From Lachnospiraceae bacterium (lineage in GTDB: Bacteria; Bacillota; Clostridia; Lachnospirales; Lachnospiraceae): a stretch of 64,000 nucleotides of DNA. The stretch spans positions 34,092-98,091 of the forward strand of contig JAKSRT010000001.1 of NCBI GenBank assembly GCA_024403485.1, written 5' to 3'. Numbering within the stretch: the first letter of the stretch is position 1; each line of letters starts with the position of its first letter. A program made the position numbers and the translations under genes. Below are positions 34,180-43,106 of this stretch, piece by piece. The notes beneath the pieces were generated by a model. It did not search any database. It was not told the DNA's origin and saw only the letters and a program-made list of their open reading frames with translations.

Positions 34180-35202
34180 TTATTCAGGTCTGTTACTAAC
34201 CTCAATCATCTTATTAAGTGTTTCCATAGCTTTGCCTGAATCAATAATTTCTGCGGCAAGCTTAATACCGTCTGCCATTGTTTCAGCCTTTCCGCCGATA
34301 TAAAGAGAAGCGCCTGCATTCATAAGTACAGCATCTCTCTTGGGGCCCTTTTCTCCCTTTAAAATAGCTAAGGTAATCTGAGCATTTTCTTCAGGAGTTC
34401 CACCAACAAGTTCAGACTTATCACATGACTTTAATCCGAAATCTTCGGGACGAATAACATGGGTTCTGTACCATCCGTCCTTAATCTCGCAAACTGTTGT
34501 AGGTGAACTTAAAGAGATTTCATCAAGCTTATCCTGACCATATACAACCATGCCACGCTTTACTCCAAGATTGGAAAGAACCTGAGCAAGAGGCTGTACA
34601 AGATATTCATCATATACACCAAGAAGCTGCATGGTAGGTCTGCCGGGATTGGTAAGAGGGCCAAGAATATTAAATACTGTTCTGAAACCAAGTTCCTTTC
34701 TGATGGGTCCTACATATTTCATGGAAGCATGATACTTCTGAGCAAAGAAGAAGCACATACCTGCTTCCTTAAGCATTTCGATACATCTTTCGGGGCTCTG
34801 CTGAATATTTACGCCAAGAGCTTCCAGACAGTCTGCAGTACCGCACTTAGAGGATGCAGCTCTGTTACCGTGCTTTGCTACTTTCATTCCGCCTGCAGCA
34901 GCAACAATTGCTGAAGTAGTGGAAATATTAAAGCTCTGAGCATTGTCACCACCGGTACCTACAATTTCAAAAATATCCATTCCGGTTACAACAGGTGTTG
35001 CATGGTCTCTCATAGCTGCTGCACAACCGGCAATTTCTTCTGTTGTTTCAGCCTTTGTGCTTTTGGTAGAAAGGGCTGCAAGGAATGCCGCATTCTGAGT
35101 AGGTGTTGTCTCACCGCTCATAATTTCATTCATTACAGCATATGCTTCATCATAGGTAAGATCCATTTTTTCGGAAATCTTTGTAATCGCTTCTTTAATC
35201 AT
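34180..35202 (-). CDS. trpD: Anthranilate phosphoribosyltransferase
   Basis: 340 residues. Transfers phosphoribosyl from PRPP to anthranilate. The family motifs are [18 protein letters not shown] (PRPP-binding glycine loop), [21 protein letters not shown] and [17 protein letters not shown]. It is separate from the glutaminase TrpG, which precedes it by 47 bases. Confidence 0.97.
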   Translation of the reverse strand: MIKEAITKISEKMDLTYDEAYAVMNEIMSGETTPTQNAAFLAALSTKSTKAETTEEIAGCAAAMRDHATPVVTGMDIFEIVGTGGDNAQSFNISTTSAIVAAAGGMKVAKHGNRAASSKCGTADCLEALGVNIQQSPERCIEMLKEAGMCFFFAQKYHASMKYVGPIRKELGFRTVFNILGPLTNPGRPTMQLLGVYDEYLVQPLAQVLSNLGVKRGMVVYGQDKLDEISLSSPTTVCEIKDGWYRTHVIRPEDFGLKSCDKSELVGGTPEENAQITLAILKGEKGPKRDAVLMNAGASLYIGGKAETMADGIKLAAEIIDSGKAMETLNKMIEVSNRPE

Positions 35203-35249
35203 TGTTTATCCTCCGTTTATTCAGGTTAAGTTTTTATATGTTATATTCA

Positions 35250-35819
35250 TTAATTTAACTCAAGAAAGTTTTTAAGCATCTGCTTTCCGTCCGGTGTCAT
35301 AATTGATTCCGGATGGAACTGCACACCGTAAATCGGATAGTCTTTATGCTTTACAGCCATTACCTCACCGTCTGTTGTTACGGCCGTTACTTCAAGTTCC
35401 TTCGGAATAGTATTCTTATCGGCTGCAAGTGAATGATATCTTGCCACAGGAGCTACCTTGGGAAGTCCTTTAAATAAAAGACAATTTTCATCAAATTCAA
35501 CATCGGACTGTTTGCCATGCATAAGTTCTTTGGCATATGTAACCACCGCACCGTATGCTGCGCAAATAGCCTGATGACCAAGACATACACCCAGCGTGGG
35601 AATTTCTTTTCCGATTGTTTTTGCTACTTCCACAATAATTCCTGCGTCTTCGGGTCTTCCTGGACCGGGAGAAAGAATAATTCTGTCCGGAGCAAGTTTT
35701 CTTATTTCATCGACTGTCATCTCGTCGTTTCTTATAACTTTAATATCCGGGTTTAATTCTCCCACCAGCTGATAAAGATTATAAGAAAAACTATCGTAGT
35801 TATCTATTAATAATATCAT
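35250..35819 (-). CDS. trpG: Anthranilate synthase component II (glutamine amidotransferase)
   Basis: 189 residues; supplies ammonia from glutamine to TrpE. Class I amidotransferase: nucleophile Cys in LGVCLGHQAI, oxyanion block SPGPGRPEDAG, and His/Glu in VQFHPESIMTPDG. Start at ATG 35819 with GGAGG 5 bases upstream. Could also serve para-aminobenzoate synthase, as TrpG often does. Confidence 0.96.
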   Translation of the reverse strand: MILLIDNYDSFSYNLYQLVGELNPDIKVIRNDEMTVDEIRKLAPDRIILSPGPGRPEDAGIIVEVAKTIGKEIPTLGVCLGHQAICAAYGAVVTYAKELMHGKQSDVEFDENCLLFKGLPKVAPVARYHSLAADKNTIPKELEVTAVTTDGEVMAVKHKDYPIYGVQFHPESIMTPDGKQMLKNFLELN

Positions 35820-35834
35820 AATATCCTCCAATTA

Positions 35835-37298
35835 TTAATCCAAATCTCCGGCAAGTTCGAGGGCCTTAAGCGATGCCCTTGCCTTATTCAAGCATTCCTG
35901 GAATTCCTTTTCGGGAACAGAATCCGCTACAATACCCGCCCCGCTTCTGACAAATACTTTTCCGTTTTTCTTATAAGCAATTCGAATAGCGATACAGGTA
36001 TCCATATTACCGGTAAAATCGATATATCCGATTGCTCCGCCGTAAATGCCTCGCTTATTGTTTTCAAGATCACCGATAAGCTGGCAGGCTCTGATTTTGG
36101 GTGCACCGGAAAGTGTACCTGCGGGAAGAACTGCCTCAATTGCATCAAGGGCATCCTTATCGTCTCTGATCTCGCCCCTTACGGTTGAGCCGATATGCAT
36201 TACATGAGAGTATCTTTCAATAGAATGAAGCTTCTCAACCGATACCGTACCAAACTTACTTATCTTTCCAAGGTCATTACGGCCCAGGTCAACCAGCATA
36301 TTGTGCTCCGCGAGTTCTTTTTCATCAGCCAAAAGGTCGGCTTCAAGTGCCTTGTCTTCTTCCTCGTTCTTTCCGCGTGGTCTGGTTCCGGCCAGAGGGA
36401 AAGTATGAAGTACACCGTTTTCAAGCTTTACCAGGGTCTCTGGTGATGCTCCTGCAACTTCTACGTCCGTTCCCGCAAAATAGAACATATAAGGTGAGGG
36501 ATTGATGGTTCTTAACATTCTGTATGCGTTTAAAAGACTTCCTTCAAAAGGCGCTTCCAGTCTGTTTGATAAAACAATCTGGAAAATGTCGCCTTCGTGA
36601 ATATGATGTTTAGCCTTTTCAACCATTTCACAGTACTGCTCTTTGTTAAATAATGGGGTAACCTCACCAAGCAGTTTTCCTGCCGGTTCATTAACCTTTT
36701 CGCCGTTTTTAACAAGCTCCACAAGCTGTTTAAGTTCCATTACGGCCTTGTTATAACCGATTTCCGGGTCGTCTAAAGACATGTTCACCATAAAGATAAT
36801 CTTCTGTCTTACATTATCAAAAGCAATAACTTTATCAAAAAGCATAAGATCCACATCTTTAAATTTTTCTTCATCTTCAACCTGACGTCTTACGGTAGGT
36901 TCACTGTAGCCTAAATAATCATAAGAAAAGTAACCTACAAGACCTCCCGTAAATGAAGGAAGATATGAAAATCTCGGACTCTTGTAATCTGCCAGAATTT
37001 GTCTTAAATAATCCGAAGGGTTATCGGTTTTAAACTTAAGATTGCCTGCTACCATTTCGCCGTCGATACAGGTAATTTCCATTTTGGGATCATATCCAAG
37101 GAAAGTATAGCGACCCCATTTTTCATTAGCCGCAGCGGATTCAAGCATATAGCAATGTTTTGAAACATTTTTTAAAATACGCATAGTTTCTATCGGAGTT
37201 GTAAAATCCGATAAAATCTCCGTACTTACGGGTAGTACATTATACTTACCCTCAGCAGCTATCTTTTTAACTTCATCGAGCGAAGGCTGAAAATTCAT
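35835..37298 (-). CDS. trpE: Anthranilate synthase component I
   Basis: 487 residues; converts chorismate to anthranilate with TrpG. The N-terminal region has LLESAAANEKWGRYTFLG, which contains the LLES motif of the tryptophan feedback site, so allosteric inhibition is likely. The catalytic half has GDIFQIVLSNR, GASPETLVKLENG, LAGTRPRGKNEEED, VDLGRNDLG, LPAGTLSGAPKIRA and RSGAGIVADSVPEKE. I choose ATG 37298 (AGGAGA 7 bases upstream) over a TTG two codons earlier. First gene of the operon behind the T-box. Confidence 0.97.
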   Translation of the reverse strand: MNFQPSLDEVKKIAAEGKYNVLPVSTEILSDFTTPIETMRILKNVSKHCYMLESAAANEKWGRYTFLGYDPKMEITCIDGEMVAGNLKFKTDNPSDYLRQILADYKSPRFSYLPSFTGGLVGYFSYDYLGYSEPTVRRQVEDEEKFKDVDLMLFDKVIAFDNVRQKIIFMVNMSLDDPEIGYNKAVMELKQLVELVKNGEKVNEPAGKLLGEVTPLFNKEQYCEMVEKAKHHIHEGDIFQIVLSNRLEAPFEGSLLNAYRMLRTINPSPYMFYFAGTDVEVAGASPETLVKLENGVLHTFPLAGTRPRGKNEEEDKALEADLLADEKELAEHNMLVDLGRNDLGKISKFGTVSVEKLHSIERYSHVMHIGSTVRGEIRDDKDALDAIEAVLPAGTLSGAPKIRACQLIGDLENNKRGIYGGAIGYIDFTGNMDTCIAIRIAYKKNGKVFVRSGAGIVADSVPEKEFQECLNKARASLKALELAGDLD

Positions 37299-37365
37299 AA
37301 TCAATTCTCCTTTGGGTTAATTTACAGCTTACAGATTTTTGGGGAAATCTGGATTTTCATAATAA

Positions 37366-37650
37366 AAAAGTCCTTGATAGAGCTATAACTCTATCAAGGA
37401 CGAATAATTTATCTTATCCGCGGTGCCACCTTGAATTCATGGATGCCATGCGCTTAGCAGGATACTAACATACCCCCGGCCTTTTACGTTAGCCTTCAAC
37501 GTCGCAGAATACTCTGTAATATAATCACATTTGACTGCGCCCTCAGCGGTCCATTTGACAACTTGTTTCTCACCCGACTCTCAGCAACACGGGCTCTCTG
37601 TAAAGGCATTATTGCCGTTATCTCCGCTTCAACGGTTTATCCTATTAAAT
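37366..37650 (-). promoter_or_regulatory. T-box riboswitch (tRNA-Trp) of the trp operon
   Basis: Reverse-strand leader. The T-box core GGTGGCACCGCGG lies at about 37418-37430. Stem I contains the AGAGAG motif (37594-37599) and a candidate specifier codon TGG (37551-37553) followed by A, as expected for tryptophan. The terminator is a 13-bp stem (37370-37382 with 37389-37401) followed by six T. Uncharged tRNA-Trp would pair with the T-box bulge and prevent the terminator, letting trpEGDCFBA be transcribed. Confidence 0.93.
37370..37401 (-). terminator. T-box-controlled terminator of the trp leader
   Basis: GTCCTTGATAGAG and its complement form a 13-bp stem with a 6-base loop, followed on the reverse strand by TTTTTTATT. 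It lies 72 bases before trpE and is the expression platform of the T-box. Confidence 0.92.
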
Positions 37651-37657
37651 TGATAAA

Positions 37658-37686
37658 ATCTTACCACCGTATATTTTAAGTGTCAA
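37658..37686 (-). promoter_or_regulatory. trp operon promoter
   Basis: Reverse strand: TTGACA (37681-37686), 17 bases, TAAGAT (37658-37663), just upstream of the T-box leader. It would start transcription near 37650. Confidence 0.75.
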
Positions 37687-37715
37687 TAATAATACGAAAT
37701 CTTTTGGAGTAAATC

Positions 37716-39113
37716 TTAGTTTTCCTCTTCAAATTCCTTTTTGCCGGTTTCATCAGACTTTACAATCGCCTTGCCAAGCCATTTTTTACGACGCCAGCGG
37801 TTCATAACGATAAGGCCTCTGATAAATTCATCGGCTGCAGTTCCTGCAAATACTCCGGCAACGCCGAATCCCACAATAACTCCCATTGTATATCCGACCG
37901 TTACGCCAAGACCATACATTGTAATAATTCCCACAACCAAAGGGAAAATATAATCACCGGCTGCCTTTAAGCTGCTGACAAATGTCATATTAAGACAACG
38001 TCCTGTTTCAATAACAATATCAACCGCCATAATAAAGAATCCGATATGAATAATCTCCTGATTGGATGTAAAGAGTCTTAAAGTAAATGGGCTCAACAGC
38101 ATATTTGCTATGGCCAGTCCTATCGTTATCGGCAGTGAAACCTTCAAGGTTGCAAAGGCTCTTCTGTAAGCCGCATCTTCCTTGCCCGCTCCTACCAGAT
38201 GACCGACAATAATCTGGGTTCCCATAGCTGCCGCATTGGAGAATATCATCGCAAAGGCTATAAGAGACTGGCAATATACCTTGGCATTTACCGCATCACT
38301 TCCGAATCCATTTATGAAGGAAAGGAGAATGAGCTGGTACATGTTATAAAACATATTTTCGCCGGCAGAGGGAAGACCGATTTTAATCATCTCAAGCAAC
38401 ATCTTACCGGGGAAGGGAGTAATATATTTAATGGCAAACTTACCGATTTTCTTTCTATAGAAGAATGCGATTGAAATAACTACTGCGGACAGTCTCGCAA
38501 ATACAGTGGGAATTGCAGCTCCGGCAACTCCGAGTTTAAGAAACTCAAGCGGACCGTAAAGGAATAAATAATTGCCCACAACATTGATTAAGTTAATGAC
38601 GATGGAAATGTACATGCCGACCTTGGCATAACCGTTACAGCGCAGAATTTGAAGCATTACATTGTAAACCGCCTGAAGGAAAAGGCCTCCGCCTACAATA
38701 TTAATATATATTTCCGCTTCGTTGACCATATCTGCCGGAACCTTGAGCATTCCAAGTATTGTTCCCTTAAATGTCACAAACAGTAAACTTAATACAATAC
38801 CCATTACAAGGTTAACAATAACCGACAGTGTATATATTGTATTCATCTTTTCATGCTGCTTGGCTCCAAGATACTGTGCGACAATTACAGAAGTTGCAGT
38901 TGCGATAATGTTAAACATAAGAATAAGTAAAAACATTACCTGATTGGCATTACCTACCGCACCCACCGCAGTCTCCGAGTAATGGCTGAGCATAAGAGTA
39001 TCTACATTGTTAATGCAAATATTTAAAAGAAGCTCTAAAAACATAGGCCCCGCTAAAAACAAAAGCGGGGTTGCCTCATTAATTTCTTTTGAATTATTTT
39101 TAAACAGATTCAT
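37716..39113 (-). CDS. MATE family efflux transporter
   Basis: 465-residue membrane protein with twelve predicted helices in two homologous halves (each with a conserved P-x3-E/G-type first helix: ATPLLFLAGPMFLELLLNI in the first, GLPSAGENMFYNMYQL in the second). It exports cationic compounds or drugs against a Na+ or H+ gradient; the substrate is not predictable. Start ATG 39113, with GGGGAG just upstream. No obvious partner gene; the trp promoter begins just after its end. Confidence 0.92.
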   Translation of the reverse strand: MNLFKNNSKEINEATPLLFLAGPMFLELLLNICINNVDTLMLSHYSETAVGAVGNANQVMFLLILMFNIIATATSVIVAQYLGAKQHEKMNTIYTLSVIVNLVMGIVLSLLFVTFKGTILGMLKVPADMVNEAEIYINIVGGGLFLQAVYNVMLQILRCNGYAKVGMYISIVINLINVVGNYLFLYGPLEFLKLGVAGAAIPTVFARLSAVVISIAFFYRKKIGKFAIKYITPFPGKMLLEMIKIGLPSAGENMFYNMYQLILLSFINGFGSDAVNAKVYCQSLIAFAMIFSNAAAMGTQIIVGHLVGAGKEDAAYRRAFATLKVSLPITIGLAIANMLLSPFTLRLFTSNQEIIHIGFFIMAVDIVIETGRCLNMTFVSSLKAAGDYIFPLVVGIITMYGLGVTVGYTMGVIVGFGVAGVFAGTAADEFIRGLIVMNRWRRKKWLGKAIVKSDETGKKEFEEEN

Positions 39114-39208
39114 CTTCTCTCCCCTAAATGTTTTATAAACCGTCAATCATTCTAACACCCGGGCAGAAAAGGAAATAAACAAATCCTTTTCAAAAATTGT
39201 TAATTTCG

Positions 39209-40660
39209 TTACTCAAGACATTCCCGTAAGTAATTAACATACTTCATCTCAAGTTTGCCTTCATTAGCCATGCTTTCCATAATAGCAAAGGCTTTTTCTT
39301 TGGGCAGCGGCTTTTTATAGGGTCTGTCCGTTGCAAGAAGGGCGTCGCATATATCGGCTACAGCCAAAATACGTGCTTCGGGGCCAAGATCGTCTCCGCC
39401 GATTTTCTTTGGATATCCGGAATTATTAATGCATTCATGATGCTGAGCCGCCCATATCGGTGCCATGGAAAATGACTTGTTAAAATATACTTTACTGAGT
39501 ATTCTCTCAGTCATAACAACGTGATTCTCCATTATTATACGCTCTGCCTGAGTAAGTGTTCCTTTTCTTACCTGCATGCATTCTTTTTCGGTATCATCAA
39601 AGAAGGGATATTCTTCCATTGTTTCATAATCGGTAAATACATATTCAATGCATTCACAGATTTCTGCCATCTTTGTGTCATCAATAAATCCGATCGAATC
39701 TACCTCTGCCACAAGGCTTACGGCCTTTTCAAGTTTTTCTTTTTCTTTGATGTAATCAGCCTCAGAGCACCTGTTCTTCAAATAATTAATCTCATTCTTA
39801 AGAAGGCGGTTTTCAAAGCGGGCATCTATATCCTTTCGGTATTTACCAAGCCTTGTTTCCTTGTTCATTACATCAATGGGAACAATCATTTTACCTATAT
39901 CATGAAGGAACGCAGCCATTACAACCTGTTCCCTGTGTTCCTCGCTAAAGGAAAGATCTTCTTTTCCTTCTTCATGAAGAGCATTGATTCTGTCAACGAT
40001 TTTACCCGAGTACTCTGCAACTTTTCTCGTGTGACTTCCGTTATAAGGAGTTCTCGCGTCAATAGCTTCGGTCATCGCCTCCGTAAAGGACCACATCTGC
40101 TTTGAGAGGTTCTTTACATATTCCATATTGGCAAGACATATTGCGGTCTGCGAAGCAAGGGACAAAAGAATGCGCTCCTCATCTTTGGAAAATGCTCTGA
40201 CATTGCCATTTTCATCGGTTGCATTAAGTAACTGCATTACACCGATAACATCACCCTCATTATTAATCATAGGGATGGCAATCATAGACTGAGTACGGTA
40301 CTCATTCATTGCATCATATCGTTTCGGACCCGAAAAATCGAAAACCTCATTATTATACACATCTTCTATGTTAAGAGCGGTTTTGCTTATTGCACTGTAG
40401 GCACAGACATTTTCTTTTTTAAGCGGTACCGCAGGGATATCTATAGGCTCTCCGTCGCTTCCCTTATCAAAGCCCTTGGATTTTGTCTTCATAATTCTGA
40501 ACTTTAAGACATCACCTTCAAGAAGATACAATGTTCCGCCGTCCGCACCGGTAAGTTCCATGGCATTTTCCATTATATAAGCTAAAAGCTTATTGGGATC
40601 TTCCTCCGCGGTTAACGATATTCCGATGTCCAGTATCTGCTGCAAAATGTCTTTTGTCAT
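39209..40660 (-). CDS. GAF plus HD-GYP domain protein, probable c-di-GMP phosphodiesterase
   Basis: 483 residues. GAF domain (about 10-170) senses a small ligand; HD-GYP domain follows with HTRKVAEYSG, the HD pair in AAFLHDIGKM, HHECINNSGYPKKIGGDDLGPEARIL (GYP) and ADICDALLATDRPYKKPL. An insertion of about 120 residues, partly coiled coil, lies between the HD pair and the GYP part, which is unusual. A tandem GAF and HD-GYP arrangement suggests hydrolysis of c-di-GMP or a related dinucleotide. ATG 40660 chosen, with AGGAGAG upstream. Last gene of a four-gene signalling operon. Confidence 0.87.
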   Translation of the reverse strand: MTKDILQQILDIGISLTAEEDPNKLLAYIMENAMELTGADGGTLYLLEGDVLKFRIMKTKSKGFDKGSDGEPIDIPAVPLKKENVCAYSAISKTALNIEDVYNNEVFDFSGPKRYDAMNEYRTQSMIAIPMINNEGDVIGVMQLLNATDENGNVRAFSKDEERILLSLASQTAICLANMEYVKNLSKQMWSFTEAMTEAIDARTPYNGSHTRKVAEYSGKIVDRINALHEEGKEDLSFSEEHREQVVMAAFLHDIGKMIVPIDVMNKETRLGKYRKDIDARFENRLLKNEINYLKNRCSEADYIKEKEKLEKAVSLVAEVDSIGFIDDTKMAEICECIEYVFTDYETMEEYPFFDDTEKECMQVRKGTLTQAERIIMENHVVMTERILSKVYFNKSFSMAPIWAAQHHECINNSGYPKKIGGDDLGPEARILAVADICDALLATDRPYKKPLPKEKAFAIMESMANEGKLEMKYVNYLRECLE

Positions 40661-40672
40661 CTGCACTCTCCT

Positions 40673-41446
40673 TTAATTGGCTTCCAAAGATTTCATATAA
40701 TTAAGCGAGCCTTCCGCTTTATCAAGTCCTGTCACTTCAAGAAGGCAGTCCGCCTTCACATCATATTTCTTCACAAGATCCAGGAATTCTTTAATATCTA
40801 TTTTCCCGGTTCCCACCTCAAGATGCAAATCATCCTTTAAATCATTATCATTCAGGTGAAAATGTTTTATATACGGAGCCAGCGAAATAAACCATTCCTC
40901 CGGCTTTGTCGGTGTAATAACCGCATGGGCATAATCAAGGCATATCTTAAAATTATTAACACCTTTCATGCGTTCCATCAGCATTACCAAAATGTCCGGT
41001 TCCTGTTCGAAGCTGTTTTCCATAAAAACAGTAATACTCGGAAATTTAGCACATAAATCACTATAAAAAGCAACCGCTTCATTAAGCCAGTTTGTTCGAT
41101 ATACCTTATCCCTAAGTGTACCGATTAAACCGGTATGGAAAACAACACCGTATATACCAAGCTTGTCTGCTATTTCCATTGATCTAAGAATCAGTTCTCT
41201 GCTTCTGTTACATAAGATACTATCCATAGCAGCAATGTCCAGGCCCAAAAAAGCTCCATGCATGGTACACTTTGATAAATCTGTGTCAGAGGCTTTGTAT
41301 TCTTTAATTATCCTATCCACCTCTCCCGGATTGTCATATACTCCGGGAGAAGTAAATTCATTTATTTCATAAAAAGCGCCGTATTTCTTTGCCAATGCAT
41401 CAGAAGTTGCCAATTCCCTGACGCTTGGAATAAAAGAATAAACCAT
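40673..41446 (-). CDS. Sugar phosphate isomerase/epimerase-like TIM-barrel protein
   Basis: 257 residues of the AP-endonuclease-2/xylose-isomerase-like TIM barrel. Metal-binding candidates: Glu in VFMENSFEQEP, Asp/His in KICLDYAHAVI, HFHLNDND and LLEVTGLDK. Substrate unknown. It lies 16 bases after the FecR gene and 12 bases before the GAF/HD-GYP gene in the same operon, an unexpected companion for signalling proteins. Confidence 0.78.
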   Translation of the reverse strand: MVYSFIPSVRELATSDALAKKYGAFYEINEFTSPGVYDNPGEVDRIIKEYKASDTDLSKCTMHGAFLGLDIAAMDSILCNRSRELILRSMEIADKLGIYGVVFHTGLIGTLRDKVYRTNWLNEAVAFYSDLCAKFPSITVFMENSFEQEPDILVMLMERMKGVNNFKICLDYAHAVITPTKPEEWFISLAPYIKHFHLNDNDLKDDLHLEVGTGKIDIKEFLDLVKKYDVKADCLLEVTGLDKAEGSLNYMKSLEAN

Positions 41447-41462
41447 TTAAATATCCCCGCTT

Positions 41463-43106
41463 TTAGTATCTCATATTCTGATGACAGATTTTACAATGTC
41501 TGGTACCATCATCGGTACATCCTTCTGTTTTTCCGCAAACACTGCATGTATGCCAGAATCTGGCGCCCGTTGCAGCACCTGCTGTTACATCCTTGAATCC
41601 CCTGTATTTATGATTATCGTTTACGGCGATTTCTCGGCTTTCCGTTTCTCCACATCTTGTACATTTCCAGAATTCCTCACCGGGCTGTGAACATGTAGCC
41701 TCAGCAGCTACAGAATCAAATACAAAAATGTGTCCCAAGGCACCTTCTCCGGTCTTTGTAGTAATATCACCGCATTTGCTGCACTTTAACGTCTTCATAC
41801 CTGCATGAGTACAATCAGGAGAGTTTTCTTCGGTCACCACATAATCATGTCCGGTAGCCTTTTCTAAAACCTCAGCCTTTTTAGTTCCGCAGACCTCACA
41901 GGTGTAATTTTGAACACCGTCTTCACTACAACCGGCTTTGGTCGCAGCACCAACAGCTTTATAGGTATGACCGTTTATACATAATTTTTCTATTTTTTCC
42001 GTTTTTTCAACACCGCAAGCTTTACATGTAAGAAGCTTTTCACCTTCTTTGGTGGCAGTTGCTTCTTTTACAATCTTCTCTTCGAAGTCATGGTCCTTAT
42101 GATCATAGTCCTCTCTGCTTACTACCTCTTTACACTCGGTACATACGTAAAGAATGTATCCGGGATCGTCGCAGGTCTCTCCGGGGTAGTCTTCACTTAC
42201 GATTACATGATCAACTTTTTCGATTACAGTCTTTTCTTCGCTCTTCTCACCACAGATTAAGCAAACCCTGTAGCCTGACCCTGTTTCCGCACAGGTGGGC
42301 GAAACCGCTATTTCCACATCATCGCCAAACTCGTGATCGTTAATTCCGGTATAATCAAAAAGGAGATCTTTTTCAATGCAAAGGGTTCTTCCGTCATCAA
42401 TGCATAATCCAAGAAAGGCAGCTGTTGCCTTCGGTATCTCTTTATAATCTATGGGAAGAACTGTTAACCCGGTCTCGTCGGTAACAAAATCAGAAACCGT
42501 AGGATCCGAATAAATAATTGCACATTCTCCCGCAAATAACGATCTGTTTTTGCTTGTTGCCGTTCCGTCTTCCATTACGGCTTCAACATACACTTCACCT
42601 TCAAACACTTCTATTTTTGTGTAGAAATAACCATTGGGATCATCCTCACAGGTAACTCTGAACACGGTGCCTCGAACAGACATAGTTGAATTTGGTGTAT
42701 CAACCTTGAAATTTTCGTTTTCCCTAAGCTTGTTATCGATTCTGAAAAGGTTAGAGCCTTTATCCATATATACTCTGGTTCGGGTATTATTGAGTTTTCC
42801 CTGAGCCTCTATCCAGAAATGTGTCTTAGGCTCTGCATATACATGCTTATCCTGATCCATTGCAAGGGTAAGATCGCCTGAATCCGAGACAGTTACATCA
42901 TCTCCTTGTTTTAACTTAAGCCCTGCGTATGCTTCACCGGTTTTGGATCCGTTAACAATTGTTGTGAGGCCGTTAAGCTCATGAACGGCGATAGTTCTGT
43001 AGCCGCTGTTAAGAACCACAATCAAAGTCACAATTGCACCGATTACCACTACTGTTCCGACACCTGCCATTATTTTGCCTTTTACTGTAGTCAGAAATGT
43101 TTTCAT
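41463..43106 (-). CDS. FecR-domain protein with eight extracellular CxxC motifs
   Basis: 547 residues. A membrane helix (about 12-31) anchors the protein; the rest is extracytoplasmic. The FecR-like domain (about 45-215) includes SGDLTLAMDQDKHVYAEPKTHFW and MSVRGTVFRV. From about residue 275 to the end there are eight CxxC motifs (CLIC, CTEC, CKAC, CEVC, CSKC, CTRC, CSVC, CKIC) in irregular repeats also marked by GH(D/T/I) and C-x-x-x-G. They may bind metal or form disulfides. It overlaps the cyclase gene by 4 bases, so it is likely a partner of the cyclase. Confidence 0.8.
   Translation of the reverse strand: MKTFLTTVKGKIMAGVGTVVVIGAIVTLIVVLNSGYRTIAVHELNGLTTIVNGSKTGEAYAGLKLKQGDDVTVSDSGDLTLAMDQDKHVYAEPKTHFWIEAQGKLNNTRTRVYMDKGSNLFRIDNKLRENENFKVDTPNSTMSVRGTVFRVTCEDDPNGYFYTKIEVFEGEVYVEAVMEDGTATSKNRSLFAGECAIIYSDPTVSDFVTDETGLTVLPIDYKEIPKATAAFLGLCIDDGRTLCIEKDLLFDYTGINDHEFGDDVEIAVSPTCAETGSGYRVCLICGEKSEEKTVIEKVDHVIVSEDYPGETCDDPGYILYVCTECKEVVSREDYDHKDHDFEEKIVKEATATKEGEKLLTCKACGVEKTEKIEKLCINGHTYKAVGAATKAGCSEDGVQNYTCEVCGTKKAEVLEKATGHDYVVTEENSPDCTHAGMKTLKCSKCGDITTKTGEGALGHIFVFDSVAAEATCSQPGEEFWKCTRCGETESREIAVNDNHKYRGFKDVTAGAATGARFWHTCSVCGKTEGCTDDGTRHCKICHQNMRY

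Noticed and set aside
39521-40105. Forward frame of 194 codons
   Set aside because: Antisense to the HD-GYP gene, whose motifs are certain; composition is Phe/Cys-rich as expected of a shadow.
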